Source: Isochrysis galbana
Taxonomy: Eukaryota > Haptophyta > Isochrysidales > Isochrysidaceae
Direction of reading: 5' to 3'
DNA: 64,000 bases
NCBI GenBank assembly: GCA_018136815.1
Contig: CM030938.1
Coordinates: forward strand, 5,886,275-5,950,274
Part shown: piece by piece, positions 54,901-64,000 of the stretch
Layout of the letters: every line of letters starts with the position of its first letter
Position numbering within the stretch: position 1 is the stretch's first letter
Notes under the pieces: generated by a model
Told to the model about the DNA's origin: nothing
Database searches by the model: none
The model's input: only the letters and a program-made list of their open reading frames with translations
Position numbers and translations under genes: made by a program

Positions 54901-55779
54901 GGCGAACGCCCACCTTTCTGGCGCTGAGAGCAAAGCCGAGGTGGAGTCTGGCCTGTCCAGCTCCCCGGCAGCAATGGCGGCGTCGAGGCATGCCTTCAGC
55001 TCTCCGCAGCTGTCCATAGCAATGTGGCCAAGAGGGCCATGAGAGAGTGCGGCCAAAGTAGGATAGTGAGGTTGCTGGTACAACGAGAACGAGAAGCCCC
55101 TGGCTGGGCTCTGCATGAAAACATGTGCTAGCGATGGCACTCACCCGATCGGGCCAGATGCATTCTTGACCAGATGGACACAAGGGCTCTCGCCGACGCG
55201 CCTCGGCCGTGAGAGGCCCAGGCCCATATTGGGCGCGTTGACGAAGGCGTAGAATGCCAGGAGCGACATGGGAAAAAGCACGAGGATGAAAGGTTTCCGT
55301 CGGCCGTACGGCGTGCGCAAGTTGTCTGAGGCCTTGCCAACTGTGAAGCCGAGCAACAGGTCAAGCGACTTCACAGCCGAGATGAGCGAGGCCTGAGATG
55401 AAAGCGACTGCCCGAGCGTGTCAACCCAGATGGCAGTGCGCGCTGGCCTAAAGGTGAAGTCGAGTGAGGACAGCGGCATGCGCAAGAAGGAGTAGGCGAG
55501 CTTCTTGCCCATCCCGAGTGAGCTTGCTACCTTGGTAGTAGTAAGCACAGTCACGTCGAGCGCAGTCTCCGAGAGCGAGCGGAAAAGAGAGGAAGGCGCG
55601 TGTGCTTGGGGGGCAGGCTCGACCATCTGCGAGTAGGTGCGTGTGTTTTCGGGTGGGCTAGCCAATGAGGCCCGCCGCGAGTCTGCCATTGAGGTGGCGG
55701 GAGCGCCCGAATTTAAGAGAGTGAGCAGAAGCTCTCTCAGAGCACGGGGGCAACGACCAGCGGGGCGCGCCGTCTCCAT
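51979..55779 (-). CDS. GPH-type sugar/cation symporter (MFS fold), nine exons
   Basis: Exons 55779-55145, 55108-54715, 54517-54308, 54035-53935, 53850-53699, 53512-53331, 53191-53106, 52885-52201 and 52071-51979 join in phase to 845 residues (815 from the second ATG, 55689). Family marks: DLLLGFTVGKASDNLRTPYG before RRKPFIL (the loop 2-3 signature), IPYDALGMELTEDYHERSSL (loop 4-5), and LPDAMLADIIDYAELHSGTR followed by DEGMYTVIETNLQQF across a splice junction. This matches glycoside-pentoside-hexuronide:cation symporters and plant SUC-like carriers. Unusual: a Cys-rich loop (CTCGCGVSCSRTIGQPY, then CPNNVGYSCTG) late in the protein and a long hydrophilic insertion after TM3. The first intron would be only 36 nt, so the exon 1/2 junction is the weakest point. 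Substrate unknown. Confidence 0.88.
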
Positions 55780-56090
55780 CAGCCAGCCAGCGCAGAAAAC
55801 GGACAGGGGGAGCGAGAGGCACAGCGCTCGGATGCGTGCCCCCTCTCACCCTCTTGCTACCGACTTGCCTTTCCACTCCCTCTCCCACCCTTGCCTTGTC
55901 TCCGCACCCCTTCTCTTCCTTGCCCCTCCCTTCCTCCCCCTCTGCCCCTCTCTCTCTCCTCTCCCCGCCTCCGTCCCCCTTGTCTCCCTCCCACTCCCCT
56001 GCTGCGCGCGTCGCGCGCGGCCGTGAAGCAAAGCGACGATGGCCTCTCTCCACTTCTTTACTCGTAGATGAGGCGGTTCGGCAGGAAAAT
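55780..56090. other. Upstream region of the symporter gene
   Basis: CT-rich (55850-56000). Promoter expected here. No gene. Confidence 0.4.
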
Positions 56091-56095
56091 GGAAA

Positions 56096-56273
56096 GCGTC
56101 AGAGTTTTATTGTTGTGTTAGTATAACCTTAGTGCTGCGGGACCGTAGCCCTTCGACGGCAACGGAGCCCCTACCCCGCGATGGGGGTGTGCGCGGTTGG
56201 CGCATGGCTCGTCCGGTGTATGTGGCTAGGAATGCTAGCTAACAAGATGTCATACGACGCTATAAGTTCTAAC
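56096..56273 (+). repeat. Copia-2 left LTR
   Basis: Begins GCGTCAGAGTTTTATTG and ends ATAAGTTCTAAC. It lacks the canonical TG...CA termini if the 5-bp duplication is placed as GGAAA. Confidence 0.93.
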
Positions 56274-57216
56274 GTGGTACCCCCGCCGAGAGGTCACCGC
56301 AATCTCCATGACACCAGCGCGCGCGTCGACGCTCAAGGGTGCAACACATCATCGAATGGACTCGACGCATTCGATGAAAATCTTTCCTTCGAATTTGTGG
56401 CTGCCGAGCGGGCCACACGTTCCCACAACTGGTGGGACCTGGACAATATGGTCAGTCTACACAAATTCTTCAGTGGTGGCCGATACCAGATCCGCAAGCA
56501 TTCACCAGTTCAAGGGTGGGAAGGACACTTTACCACATCGAATCACTCCAAGCACCCCTCAGCTCTTACTTCTACGGCTGTGGGGGTCGTGCGGCGAAGG
56601 CAACGGCCGTCCGCTCTGCACCACGGCGCCGGGCAGGACGATCCTCGTCGAATCCCCCCGGACGCCATCACGCGGAAAGGTCATCCCGGGCCGGCATGGT
56701 CTCCACAACTCGCTCAACACGAGCAGGAAGACTGCCATTGCTATGGGGAAGATTCGATCTCGACGGTTCAAGATACGATCTCCCCCTCGCATAACTGCCC
56801 GTCTTCCCCGCTTGTATCGTGGCAGAAAACTGCCCGCCTGTCTTCTCTGTCCCACGCCGCGGGCGATTTCCAGGAATCGCAGATCGTCCCCCGCGCGGGG
56901 AAAACGCCGCGGGGCGCCGTCAGGAAGCTGCAGTTTCCCCCCGGCGCGGGGAGACCGCCAAGAGGCCCGCCCACGCACCAGGAAGAAGGACCGCCGAGCG
57001 TTCCCCGCGCGGGGGGAAATATTCCCCTCGAGAAAAGGGCTCCGGGGACGACTCCGCCCGCCGTTCTCCGCGCAGGGGGAAAGCTGATGAGGCCTCCCTC
57101 CGCTCGCCCCACCTCGCGAGAGGGGGGGGGGGCCGTGGGGGAAGCCCTCCGCTGGGCGCTCGCGGACGGACGAGCTGCTGGCCTCTCCCCCCCCCGCGCG
57201 GGGGGGCGGCCGAACG
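56274..57216 (+). other. Copia-2 leader with repeated CCCCGCGCGGGG palindromes
   Basis: 943 nt before gag. From 56885 to 57215 a palindrome of the type CCCCGCGCGGGG recurs at about 56888, 56938, 57003, 57064 and 57187. Several long frames overlap here and none has a domain. Potential packaging or translational leader. Confidence 0.7.
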
Positions 57217-58881
57217 GTGCAGCAACGAATCACAGTCGCCTCAGGTGAACGGGAACTTTTACCCAAACACCTTCCGTTCTTCTATTACGACGACTGGGAA
57301 TTCTACTTCGTCCCTGCTGGCACGTCTGGTCACTCCCTTGTTCCAGATGCAATCTGGTGCCATCTCCACCGCTCGAGGAACCGAAAGCGCCGAGGCCTCC
57401 TGGTGTCCCGTTCACTCTTCACAGGGTGGCGTTCCATCTTCACAGGGTGGCATCACGCGAACCAAAATTGGACTGCTGGTCATTTGGCAGGCCAGGACTT
57501 TGAAAAGGCGCCATTCATGGCCACTTCACTGTCAGATCATGAGATTTTGAGGGAATCCTCACAGAATTCTGGTGAGGCTATTTTTGATGCTTTCATGCTC
57601 AATGTCTCTGATCGCGATTGGGACCGGAAGAAATATCCCCTCTGTCGCCCCTTTGATGGGCAACGTGGTTTAAGCTTTGAACGTTTTGAACGGGAGATTG
57701 GTGTCTCTTTAGCCGCCATCCAGGCTGAAAACGATGAAAATGATCTTGATCAAACTCGCCGCGGCACGGATATCGGAGGCGATGTTTGGGCTCAAACACA
57801 CGGAAATCCCACTCAAGCACAAGCCAGGCTCAGAGCACGCCGCAACAAACGATTGTTCAAAGAGCTCTACTTCCACATCACAAATCAACACTTAAGGGAC
57901 CACATGTTTGCCAACTACTCTAACGACGGGCGCCAAGCGTGGCTATTTCTTGAAAATCAGTGTCGAGTGGTTACCACTTCGCTCGAAATGATAGCTCTTG
58001 ATCGACTCTGGTACGACGCTAACTTCGACACCGTTGGCATTGATGAGAATACCATCCATCTCTTCACACACCACCTTTTCGGTCTCAACTCTGATCGCCC
58101 GGCTACTCACCAAAAGACTCAAGAAGATTTCAGCATCAAGCTACTTCAGTGCCTATCTACATGTGAGCATGGAGCGCTTCAACTAGAAGCGATCAATGAG
58201 CTCCAAGGCACTCCCGGTACTTGGCGCTTCAAGAAAATCCTCCCTACGCCGCCTACTCCGGATGGGACCGCTCCGCCGCCTCCAGCCTACGCGCGAGACT
58301 TTCATGCGCTCCAAGAATGGGTGGACAAGGTATGGCGATCTTTGGTGAGGGATGGAGCTATTCGGCGTCGAGCCGCTCGTCACCGCGGTGCTGCCGCCGG
58401 CCGGCCAGATGCGATGATGATCGAAGAGCGGGATAATGATGAAGACCACGAAGCTCTAGCCACCGCTTCAGATGGCAAAGCTACGCTCTTCTCACTATCT
58501 GACTGTCTAAGGCAAGAAGTTTGCTGGAATTGCCGCGGCCTAGGACATCGCCGCGAACAATGCCCATCAGCGAAAGGGGTTCGCCCTATCGCCGCCGCTA
58601 TATCCACCCTTAAACAATCATTAGACCGATTGCAAGCGCGGCGAAGTGGAAACGGTGCCGGACTAGCCAAGGCTTCGCCCTTGTACCAGAGCCTAACATC
58701 CATGCGCCTAAGAAATTGGCCTCGCCGCGCGAGAAGGGCGTATTCCTGGGCATCGACTCCGCACGCAATGGCTACTATGTCTTCCTCCCTTCTCGCAATC
58801 GAGTTGCAACGGTCGTCGATGCTGTCTTCAACGAACGCGCTTTCACCGCTCTCGGCGATGATTTCGACCCTTCACGCGTAG
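57217..58881 (+). CDS. Copia-2 Gag with CCHC zinc knuckle
   Basis: About 500 residues of capsid-like sequence. LNVSDRDWDRKKYPL, DHMFANYSNDGRQAWLFLEN and IDENTIHLFTHHLFGL are in the style of copia UBN2-type gag. A CCHC knuckle, CWNCRGLGHRREQC, lies near residue 437. The first codon is CTG-like in context (frame opens at 57217), so the start may lie further upstream. The frame overlaps pol by 166 nt, and pol lies in the -1 frame relative to gag, so -1 ribosomal frameshifting could join them. Confidence 0.88.
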   Translation: MQQRITVASGERELLPKHLPFFYYDDWEFYFVPAGTSGHSLVPDAIWCHLHRSRNRKRRGLLVSRSLFTGWRSIFTGWHHANQNWTAGHLAGQDFEKAPFMATSLSDHEILRESSQNSGEAIFDAFMLNVSDRDWDRKKYPLCRPFDGQRGLSFERFEREIGVSLAAIQAENDENDLDQTRRGTDIGGDVWAQTHGNPTQAQARLRARRNKRLFKELYFHITNQHLRDHMFANYSNDGRQAWLFLENQCRVVTTSLEMIALDRLWYDANFDTVGIDENTIHLFTHHLFGLNSDRPATHQKTQEDFSIKLLQCLSTCEHGALQLEAINELQGTPGTWRFKKILPTPPTPDGTAPPPPAYARDFHALQEWVDKVWRSLVRDGAIRRRAARHRGAAAGRPDAMMIEERDNDEDHEALATASDGKATLFSLSDCLRQEVCWNCRGLGHRREQCPSAKGVRPIAAAISTLKQSLDRLQARRSGNGAGLAKASPLYQSLTSMRLRNWPRRARRAYSWASTPHAMATMSSSLLAIELQRSSMLSSTNALSPLSAMISTLHA

Positions 58882-60698
58882 TCCGGGAATTTCGCCAGCC
58901 TCCGACTCACACTCTTCCCCACGCCATCCTCACCCAAGCCCGGCCTACGCCCCACGCACCAATCGTCTTAGCTCAGCCCATCCCGCCACCGGTCTCGGCT
59001 ACGCCCGTTCGCCCTAGCGTAACTTCTCTCGCCGCAGCCGGCCTGTTAGCCTTCGCATTGTCCGCCTCATCGGTGGGGGAGCGTGTCATTATTAGTCCCG
59101 ATTCGGCTAACTCAATTCCGACGCCTCGATCCTTTAAGGAAGCCATCGCTGACCCCATCTACGGAAGCCGATGGCTCGAAGCCATGAAAGACGACGTCAA
59201 AGGAAAATACGAGACTAACCGCGCTTGGACACTTGTCAAAAGCCTACCCCCTGGCCGGAAATGTACTAAAGGCAAATGGGTGTACAAGGTAATCTACAAA
59301 GACGACGGCTCGGTTGATCGATTCAAGGCCCGATGGGTGGCTTGTGGCTACTCTCAAATTGAAGGCATCGACTATGACGAAACATTTTGCTCTACCATGC
59401 GATGTGAATCTATCCGCCTGTTCCTTGCCCATCTTTGCGCCTCTAGCTATGCATGGCTTGAAATAGACGTTACCAAGGCGTTTACTCAAGGCGACATGGA
59501 TCCCAACATGGACTTATACGTCGAACAACCCCATGGCTTTGTCCAACAAGGTTTCACTGCTTGCAAGCTAACACGCCCTCTCGAAGGAACTAAACAAGCC
59601 GGAAACCTATTCATGAAGTCTAACGCAGAGCATCTTCAATCGCTTGGATTCATTCGCTGTCCAGCCGAGCCCAATATCTTCAAGCGTACCCTCGATGGCA
59701 TTCTAATTAAGATCGGACTCTACGTCGACAATCTGCTCATCGGGTATCCTCGAACCAAAAGCGGCGGAACCCAACTCGACTCCTTCATCCAACAATACAC
59801 CGCTCGTTTTGCTTGTAGCGCCCCTAAGCCGCCATCGCTCTTCTGCGGCATGAGCCTCACCAGGGACTACGACAACAAAACAATGACCATCAATCAAGAC
59901 AACTATATCCAAACCGCATCGAAGAAATTTCTATCAACGTCTTCTCAACCCTACTCGGTTCCCGTTCGCTCCTCCGATGTTGAGGGATTTATGAAGATGA
60001 ACGGCGCTAACAACGATGAGGAACGAGCTGCCATGCGCGATAAGCCATTCTTATCCCTCATGGGATGCATACTTTGGGTTGCTAATTGCACGAGGCCTGA
60101 CATCTCATTCGTCTCGAGCTTCCTTTGTCAATTTATGCATGATCCCAGTCCGTCGAATCATTCCGCCGCCCTCGGCGCGCTAGCCTACCTTCACAACACT
60201 AGGCATCTCGGGATTAAATTCAACGGCAACCGTCCGGACATTGAAGTTTATTCCGACGCATCATGGGGGAGTTCACCGACGCCCTTCGCCGGCCACATCA
60301 TCAAATACTGCGGTGCCGCTATCTCATACTCCGCTCGCAAACTCAAGATCATTCCACAAAGCTCCGCTGAGGCCGAAATCGCCGCCTACACCAATGCTGC
60401 TAAAGACCTTCGCTTCGTACTCAATGTTCTCGAGTTTCTCGAAGCCGAATATAAACTCCCGGCGACAATCTTCTGCGATAATTCAGCTACCGTTGCGTCC
60501 ATCAAGAACCCTGGCGTAAAAGGACGCACTCGACACTACGACAATTGGATCTGGTTTGGTCGCAAACAATATCTCGATCGTGTTTCCATACCGATGTGGA
60601 TATCGACTGAAGATCAGATCGCTGATATGATGACCAAGGCGCTTGAGAAGAATAAATTCGTAAAATTTCGCAACCTCGCGCTGGGAGCATCAAATTAA
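58716..60698 (+). CDS. Copia-2 Pol fragment: integrase tail, RT (YVDN), RNase H
   Basis: The frame opens before 58716 with ALVPEPNIHAPKKLASPREK and GVFLGIDSARNGYYVFLP, the region that follows the integrase core in copia. No protease, HHCC or DDE core precedes it. RT motifs: KGKWVYKVIYKDDGSVDRFK, LEIDVTKAFTQGDM, and YVDN in place of the YVDD catalytic box (near 59722). RNase H: EVYSDASWGSS, SSAEAEIAAYT, FCDNSATVASIKNPG. The C-terminus ADMMTKAL is intact. Asn at the second catalytic Asp should abolish polymerisation by this copy. Confidence 0.93.
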   Translation: MASPREKGVFLGIDSARNGYYVFLPSRNRVATVVDAVFNERAFTALGDDFDPSRVVREFRQPPTHTLPHAILTQARPTPHAPIVLAQPIPPPVSATPVRPSVTSLAAAGLLAFALSASSVGERVIISPDSANSIPTPRSFKEAIADPIYGSRWLEAMKDDVKGKYETNRAWTLVKSLPPGRKCTKGKWVYKVIYKDDGSVDRFKARWVACGYSQIEGIDYDETFCSTMRCESIRLFLAHLCASSYAWLEIDVTKAFTQGDMDPNMDLYVEQPHGFVQQGFTACKLTRPLEGTKQAGNLFMKSNAEHLQSLGFIRCPAEPNIFKRTLDGILIKIGLYVDNLLIGYPRTKSGGTQLDSFIQQYTARFACSAPKPPSLFCGMSLTRDYDNKTMTINQDNYIQTASKKFLSTSSQPYSVPVRSSDVEGFMKMNGANNDEERAAMRDKPFLSLMGCILWVANCTRPDISFVSSFLCQFMHDPSPSNHSAALGALAYLHNTRHLGIKFNGNRPDIEVYSDASWGSSPTPFAGHIIKYCGAAISYSARKLKIIPQSSAEAEIAAYTNAAKDLRFVLNVLEFLEAEYKLPATIFCDNSATVASIKNPGVKGRTRHYDNWIWFGRKQYLDRVSIPMWISTEDQIADMMTKALEKNKFVKFRNLALGASN

Positions 60699-60983
60699 TC
60701 CAACATCTTGGATTTAACCCCGCATGCCCCATTCTCTGACTTCATGTTTCATGTCACTTGCTTGGTAATAGCCTCCACTTCATTCAACCTCAACTAGGCA
60801 ACCAGGTGCTGGGTCACGACGCAAGAATGTTACAGGTTTGGATGCCGCCGACTTAGGCGAAGAATTGTTGCTGGCCTATGTCTTTGACGCTTGAGCACAT
60901 TTCAGCCTCGAAGGTAAGCTTGTACCTTTCTCGGGAATGGCAACGATTGGGAGAATCAGGGTTTCGCCTTTGGCGATGGGGGA

Positions 60984-61161
60984 GCGTCAGAGTTTTATTG
61001 TTGTGTTAGTATAACCTTAGTGCTGCGGGACCGTAGCCCTTCGACGGCAACGGAGCCCCTACCCCGCGATGGGGGTGTGCGCGGTTGGCGCATGGCTCGT
61101 CCGGTGTATGTGGCTAGGAATGCTAGCTAACAAGATGTCATACGACGCTATAAGTTCTAAC
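60984..61161 (+). repeat. Copia-2 right LTR
   Basis: Matches the left LTR base for base as read here; followed by GGAAA. Confidence 0.93.
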
Positions 61162-61274
61162 GGAAAGGGGGGAGGGGGGGGGGAGGGGGGGGGGAGGAGG
61201 GGGAAAGGGCGGGAAGGGGGCGACGACGGCGATGCCCCGAGCGCGCTCCAAAAGGAGCGGCTTCAAGCCTCGTT

Positions 61275-61457
61275 ACACAATGGTAGTCTTGTAAGAGGTC
61301 TTTGTGGCTAGCATTCGTAGCCACATACACCGGACGAGCCATGCACCAACCGCGCACACCCCCATCGCGGGGGAGGGGCTCCGTTGCCGATGAGACACGG
61401 TCCCTCAGCATCAGCACTAGGATTAAACTAGGATAACAGGATAACAAGAACACTCTG
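61275..61457 (-). repeat. Diverged solo LTR of a Copia-2 relative, inverted
   Basis: Minus-strand similarity to the Copia-2 LTR, including CCACATACACCGGACGAGCC and CGCGCACACCCCCATCGCGG, ending CACTCTGAC (complement of the LTR start GTCAGAG). Clearly diverged from the Copia-2 LTRs, hence older. It lies about 110 bp right of the right LTR. Confidence 0.8.
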
Positions 61458-61998
61458 ACAAGCCTACGTCTCCCAGCGCAGGAGAATCTGAAGTCGGCAG
61501 CAGCCTGCTCTACTCATCTACTCATAGATGCCTCAGAGGGCCGCAACAAAGGCAGAGCCATTGCACAGGGGGAGGAACGCCTCCCTCGTCGGTAGTACCT
61601 CTCCCTTGGGACGATCGCCTCGTCTCCGATGGCCAATGAACTTGGTACCTCAAGCCTCAAGGTCGAGGTCACCCGGCTGTGATGATGCGAGGGCAAGAGT
61701 CGCCAGATGGCAGATGGCAGGGGGGGGGGGGGGTTGAGGGGGGGAGATGAGGTGGGGGTTGGGGGCTCGAACGCCCTCGTGGTGTGTATGTGTATGTATG
61801 AGGGGGTTATGATTTCTCCCATATTCGGGTGGTGCATCGGCGACTTTTGATGGCCTGCGCCTTTCTCTCTCCTTGGTCACCGCGATTGTGCCAGGGCGAC
61901 AAGGAGCGGCGCGCGCTCCATGACCCTATCCTGTTAACGATAGTTCTCCCTCACGGCAATTAATAATGATAGATGCTTTGCCGCCCCACCCCACCACT
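61458..61998. other. Intergenic with hairpin-ATG module 3
   Basis: G run at 61717-61743. On the minus strand a hairpin (CTATC/GATAG, 61926-61943) is followed by ATGGAGCGCGCG at 61921, as in copies 1 and 2. No tail module seen. Confidence 0.55.
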
Positions 61999-63723
61999 CT
62001 AGCAAGGATACTTTGAGATTGTGTTGGACGTCGAGAGTGCGGTTGTCCCCTCGCCTTTGCCCCGTGGGGCCGGCGGCGACCCCTGCCCTTGGCCCCGCGC
62101 CTTGTCAAGCGCGCCATTATGCCTGCGACTGGGCCCTTGTGCAGGCCCACCGATACCAGTCCCGGAGTCCGGGCGGCGGCGGGCGGCGGCGCGTGCGCCA
62201 TACAGCTGGCCTATAGACGCTCTTGCCTCTCGCTGGAGGAGCCGTAGCAACCGGAAGGCCTCTGCCGCGCGCCAAGCCCTGCCGTGCCGCTCCTGCAACT
62301 GCGCGACTACCTCGGCGCTAAATAGCGCCCACACCGTCGGCATGTGGCCCACGACGGTCGCAAAGATGGGCGCCTCGACGCACCGCAGCAGCTCGCTCAC
62401 CCGACGAACAACGGCGAGCGGCGCGTAGCGTGCAGCGGCCGGTCGTAGCAGTGCTGCCGCTTGTGCACCGCTCCGCTCCTGCTGGCAATAGTCGAGGGAT
62501 GACTCGAGATCCTCAATAAAGGCGAGATACTCGGCGGCGGCCGCCGAAGCGGCCGCGCGCGCCTCGCCCATCGCACGCGGGCCGCACTGCCGTGTGGAGA
62601 GCGGCCGCCTCTGGCGTGCAAGTGCAGCCCGCTCCGCCGCAAACTCGAGTGGCGAGCTCGCGCACCAAACGGCGCGTTCGCGCTTGCGCCGCAGCTCGAG
62701 ATCCCGTAGCGCCTCGGCCAATTCATTGTCGATCGACGTGTCGTGGAAGACATCATCAGGGACGACACCGCCTGCTTGACCTCCCGGTAGCGCCGCCTCT
62801 CGGAAGCTCGAGCGCTGAAGCGAGGTGCGCTCACGCGAGCGCGAGCGGCGAGCCGCCGCGAGGATTACCGCCGCGTTCGCGCGACCCGATACGTCCGCCT
62901 TGGCGAGCAGTCGGACGCGAGCACGCGGAAGCGCCCCACGCGCGGCGAGGAGGGAGTCAGGGCGGCCCGTGCTCGAACCGCATGCCTGCACCACCTCTCC
63001 CTGGCCATTGGAAAGGACCTTTCGGTCAAGTGGTGGCAGCAGAATGAGCCGAGACGCTCCTTCGCCACCATGACCACTGCCCTCCTTCCGCATCGAGAGG
63101 CGGAAAGGATAGAGAGGCAACACTTCTTTCCGAACCGCACTCGGCCTGCGAGGCAGTATGAGTAACCTCAGTGGGCCCGTGGCGCCGCTCTTGTCGGCAC
63201 AAGTTGAACGGCGTCCCACCAAGCCCTGCCCCACTGCCAGCCCTAAGAGATCGCTGTTTCTCTTTGGATGCGTCTGCGAGCGGCGCGCGAAGAGGAAGCG
63301 AAGCAGCGGTGCCCTTATCAGCGCGAACGGATTCCCGAGGGCGAGACCAGTCGAGCCACTCTTCCATAAGCGGGCGCGTAGATACGTCTGTATTCCCTCC
63401 TCAAGAAGCTGCTGCAGAGACTTCTGCTCGGCAAACTGAGACTCTCGCTGTGTGCATCGAGGTTGGACAAGGGGAGAGGAGGAGAGCAGCCGCAGTGACG
63501 ACATTGACGAGGCCTCCACGCGCTCACGCACGTCAGCGCCGTGTCTCGCCCTCACGGGACAAAGGGGCTGCATGGGCTGAGGCGCCCCTTCCCTCGCATT
63601 AAGGCACATCTGCCTCTCTACTTGCACCGGGGAGTGGAGCTTACGGAATGGGGGCTCCGCGTGTTGATGCAAAAGGGGGGGAAGACAATGCAGGGAGAGG
63701 AGCAGCAGTAGAGCAGCAGGCAT
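61999..63723 (-). CDS. Single-exon secreted or organelle-targeted protein, unknown
   Basis: 574 residues from the ATG at 63723, chosen because MPAALLLLLSLHCLPPLL is a strong signal peptide; a start at 63786 (595 residues) is possible. The next 60 residues are basic and Ser/Arg-rich, so a bipartite plastid presequence is conceivable. The rest is Ala/Arg/Leu-rich and helical (ELAEALRDLELRRKRERAVW, EYLAFIEDLESSLDYCQQER, VVRRVSELLRCVEAPIFAT, EVVAQLQERHGRAWRAAEAF) with no membrane span. The 35 residues at the C-terminus are low complexity. I do not recognise a family. Confidence 0.65.
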   Translation of the reverse strand: MPAALLLLLSLHCLPPLLHQHAEPPFRKLHSPVQVERQMCLNAREGAPQPMQPLCPVRARHGADVRERVEASSMSSLRLLSSSPLVQPRCTQRESQFAEQKSLQQLLEEGIQTYLRARLWKSGSTGLALGNPFALIRAPLLRFLFARRSQTHPKRNSDLLGLAVGQGLVGRRSTCADKSGATGPLRLLILPRRPSAVRKEVLPLYPFRLSMRKEGSGHGGEGASRLILLPPLDRKVLSNGQGEVVQACGSSTGRPDSLLAARGALPRARVRLLAKADVSGRANAAVILAAARRSRSRERTSLQRSSFREAALPGGQAGGVVPDDVFHDTSIDNELAEALRDLELRRKRERAVWCASSPLEFAAERAALARQRRPLSTRQCGPRAMGEARAAASAAAAEYLAFIEDLESSLDYCQQERSGAQAAALLRPAAARYAPLAVVRRVSELLRCVEAPIFATVVGHMPTVWALFSAEVVAQLQERHGRAWRAAEAFRLLRLLQREARASIGQLYGARAAARRRPDSGTGIGGPAQGPSRRHNGALDKARGQGQGSPPAPRGKGEGTTALSTSNTISKYPC

Positions 63724-63786
63724 CGGGAGAGGCGGGGGCGGGGCGAGGAGCGTCGGCGTCGGCGCACCGCGCTTACCGCACCGCAC

Positions 63787-64000
63787 GGACCGCTGGCGAC
63801 CGCTGCCAGTGAGCTGGCTATATTCTTGTTATTGTTAGTCTTTGTTTGATCCACCCATATGGTGGTCCGTGAATAGAGAATAGACAGTAGATAGCAGCAT
63901 TGTGTAGATCAAAGGTGACATCGTCCGTCTAGCGCTCGTGACGGCGATACGATGACTCCCGACAAGCACGACGTTGCCACACACAGAGTAGGACTGAGGC
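63787..64000. other. Upstream flank, nothing recognised
   Basis: Promoter region of the preceding minus-strand gene expected. No other signal. Confidence 0.35.

Larger units (their letters stand above)
56096..61161 (+). mobile_element. Ty1/copia element Copia-2, identical LTRs, integrase core missing
   Basis: Two 178-bp LTRs (56096-56273 and 60984-61161) appear identical. GGAAA flanks both sides (56091-56095, 61162-61166), the 5-bp duplication of copia integration. TGGTACC at 56275-56281, 1 nt after the left LTR, fits a tRNA primer site, and GATGGGGGA before the right LTR a polypurine tract. Gag lies at 57217-58881 and RT-RNase H at 58716-60698, but no protease or DDE integrase core is encoded. 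LTR identity implies recent insertion, so the element was probably mobilised by enzymes of a relative. Confidence 0.95.

Noticed and set aside
56574-57260. Long minus-strand frame within Copia-2 leader
   Set aside because: Antisense to the element, dominated by the GC palindromes, no domain.

Overview
The window is nuclear DNA of a eukaryotic protist, most likely a flagellated alga. The evidence is spliced genes with short GT-AG introns (mostly 70-270 nt), TTAGGG telomeric repeats, Ty1/copia, Ty3/gypsy, LINE and hAT elements, and a circularly permuted plastid/mitochondrial-type GTPase whose N-terminus looks like a signal peptide. That last point is compatible with a plastid of secondary origin, but the lineage (haptophyte, stramenopile or other) cannot be fixed from sequence reading alone. 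No rRNA, convincing tRNA, CRISPR array or bacterial operon was seen. Two 100-N scaffold gaps (13801-13900, 38901-39000) split the window.

Layout. 1-1.7 kb: polypurine low-complexity DNA. 2.4-5.4 kb: remnants of a LINE, an hAT transposase and an orphan coding repeat. 7.2-10.2 kb: a ten-exon multi-pass membrane protein (minus). 10.8-13.8 kb: GA-rich DNA, then about 250 bp of ATTAGGG heptamers passing into about 775 bp of TTAGGG hexamers that run into a gap, so the left 13.8 kb looks like a chromosome end joined to another contig. 15-16.7 kb: YqeH/NOA1/BPG2-type GTPase (minus). 16.8-18.6 kb: a repeat-rich block with a phage-like Dcm-superfamily methyltransferase relic. 19.2-21.8 kb: a Hippo/MST-type Ste20 kinase with a SARAH domain (minus). 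22.6-24.1 kb: a minisatellite and an AT-rich reading frame broken by retroposons. 24.8-28.7 kb: a damaged Copia pol (minus). 29.2-29.7 kb: a 203-bp tandem repeat. 30.9-32.2 kb: a membrane RING-H2 protein. 32.8 kb: a chromodomain relic of a chromovirus. 36.4-38.4 kb: a coiled-coil/EF-hand-like protein resembling families of ciliated protists, head to head with an F-box gene cut by the second gap. 40.2-41.8 kb: a RING multi-pass membrane protein. 44.6-46.4 kb: a VHL-beta-like domain fused to a zincin metallopeptidase. 46.8-49.4 kb: a palindromic minisatellite followed by three insertions with intact target-site duplications. 52.0-55.8 kb: a nine-exon GPH-type sugar/cation symporter. 56.1-61.2 kb: a complete-looking Copia element with identical LTRs but no integrase core and an altered reverse transcriptase site. 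62.0-63.7 kb: a secreted or organelle-targeted protein of unknown function.

The host genes are ordinary single-copy cell functions with no operon-like relationship. The most unusual theme is a dispersed retroposon family whose members begin with a short hairpin followed within a few bases by ATG, carry no long conserved ORF, end in a GAGAnTATTAAnAnGTT tail, and are flanked by 13-16 bp target-site duplications. All exon models below were assembled by eye from splice motifs, reading phase and protein similarity.
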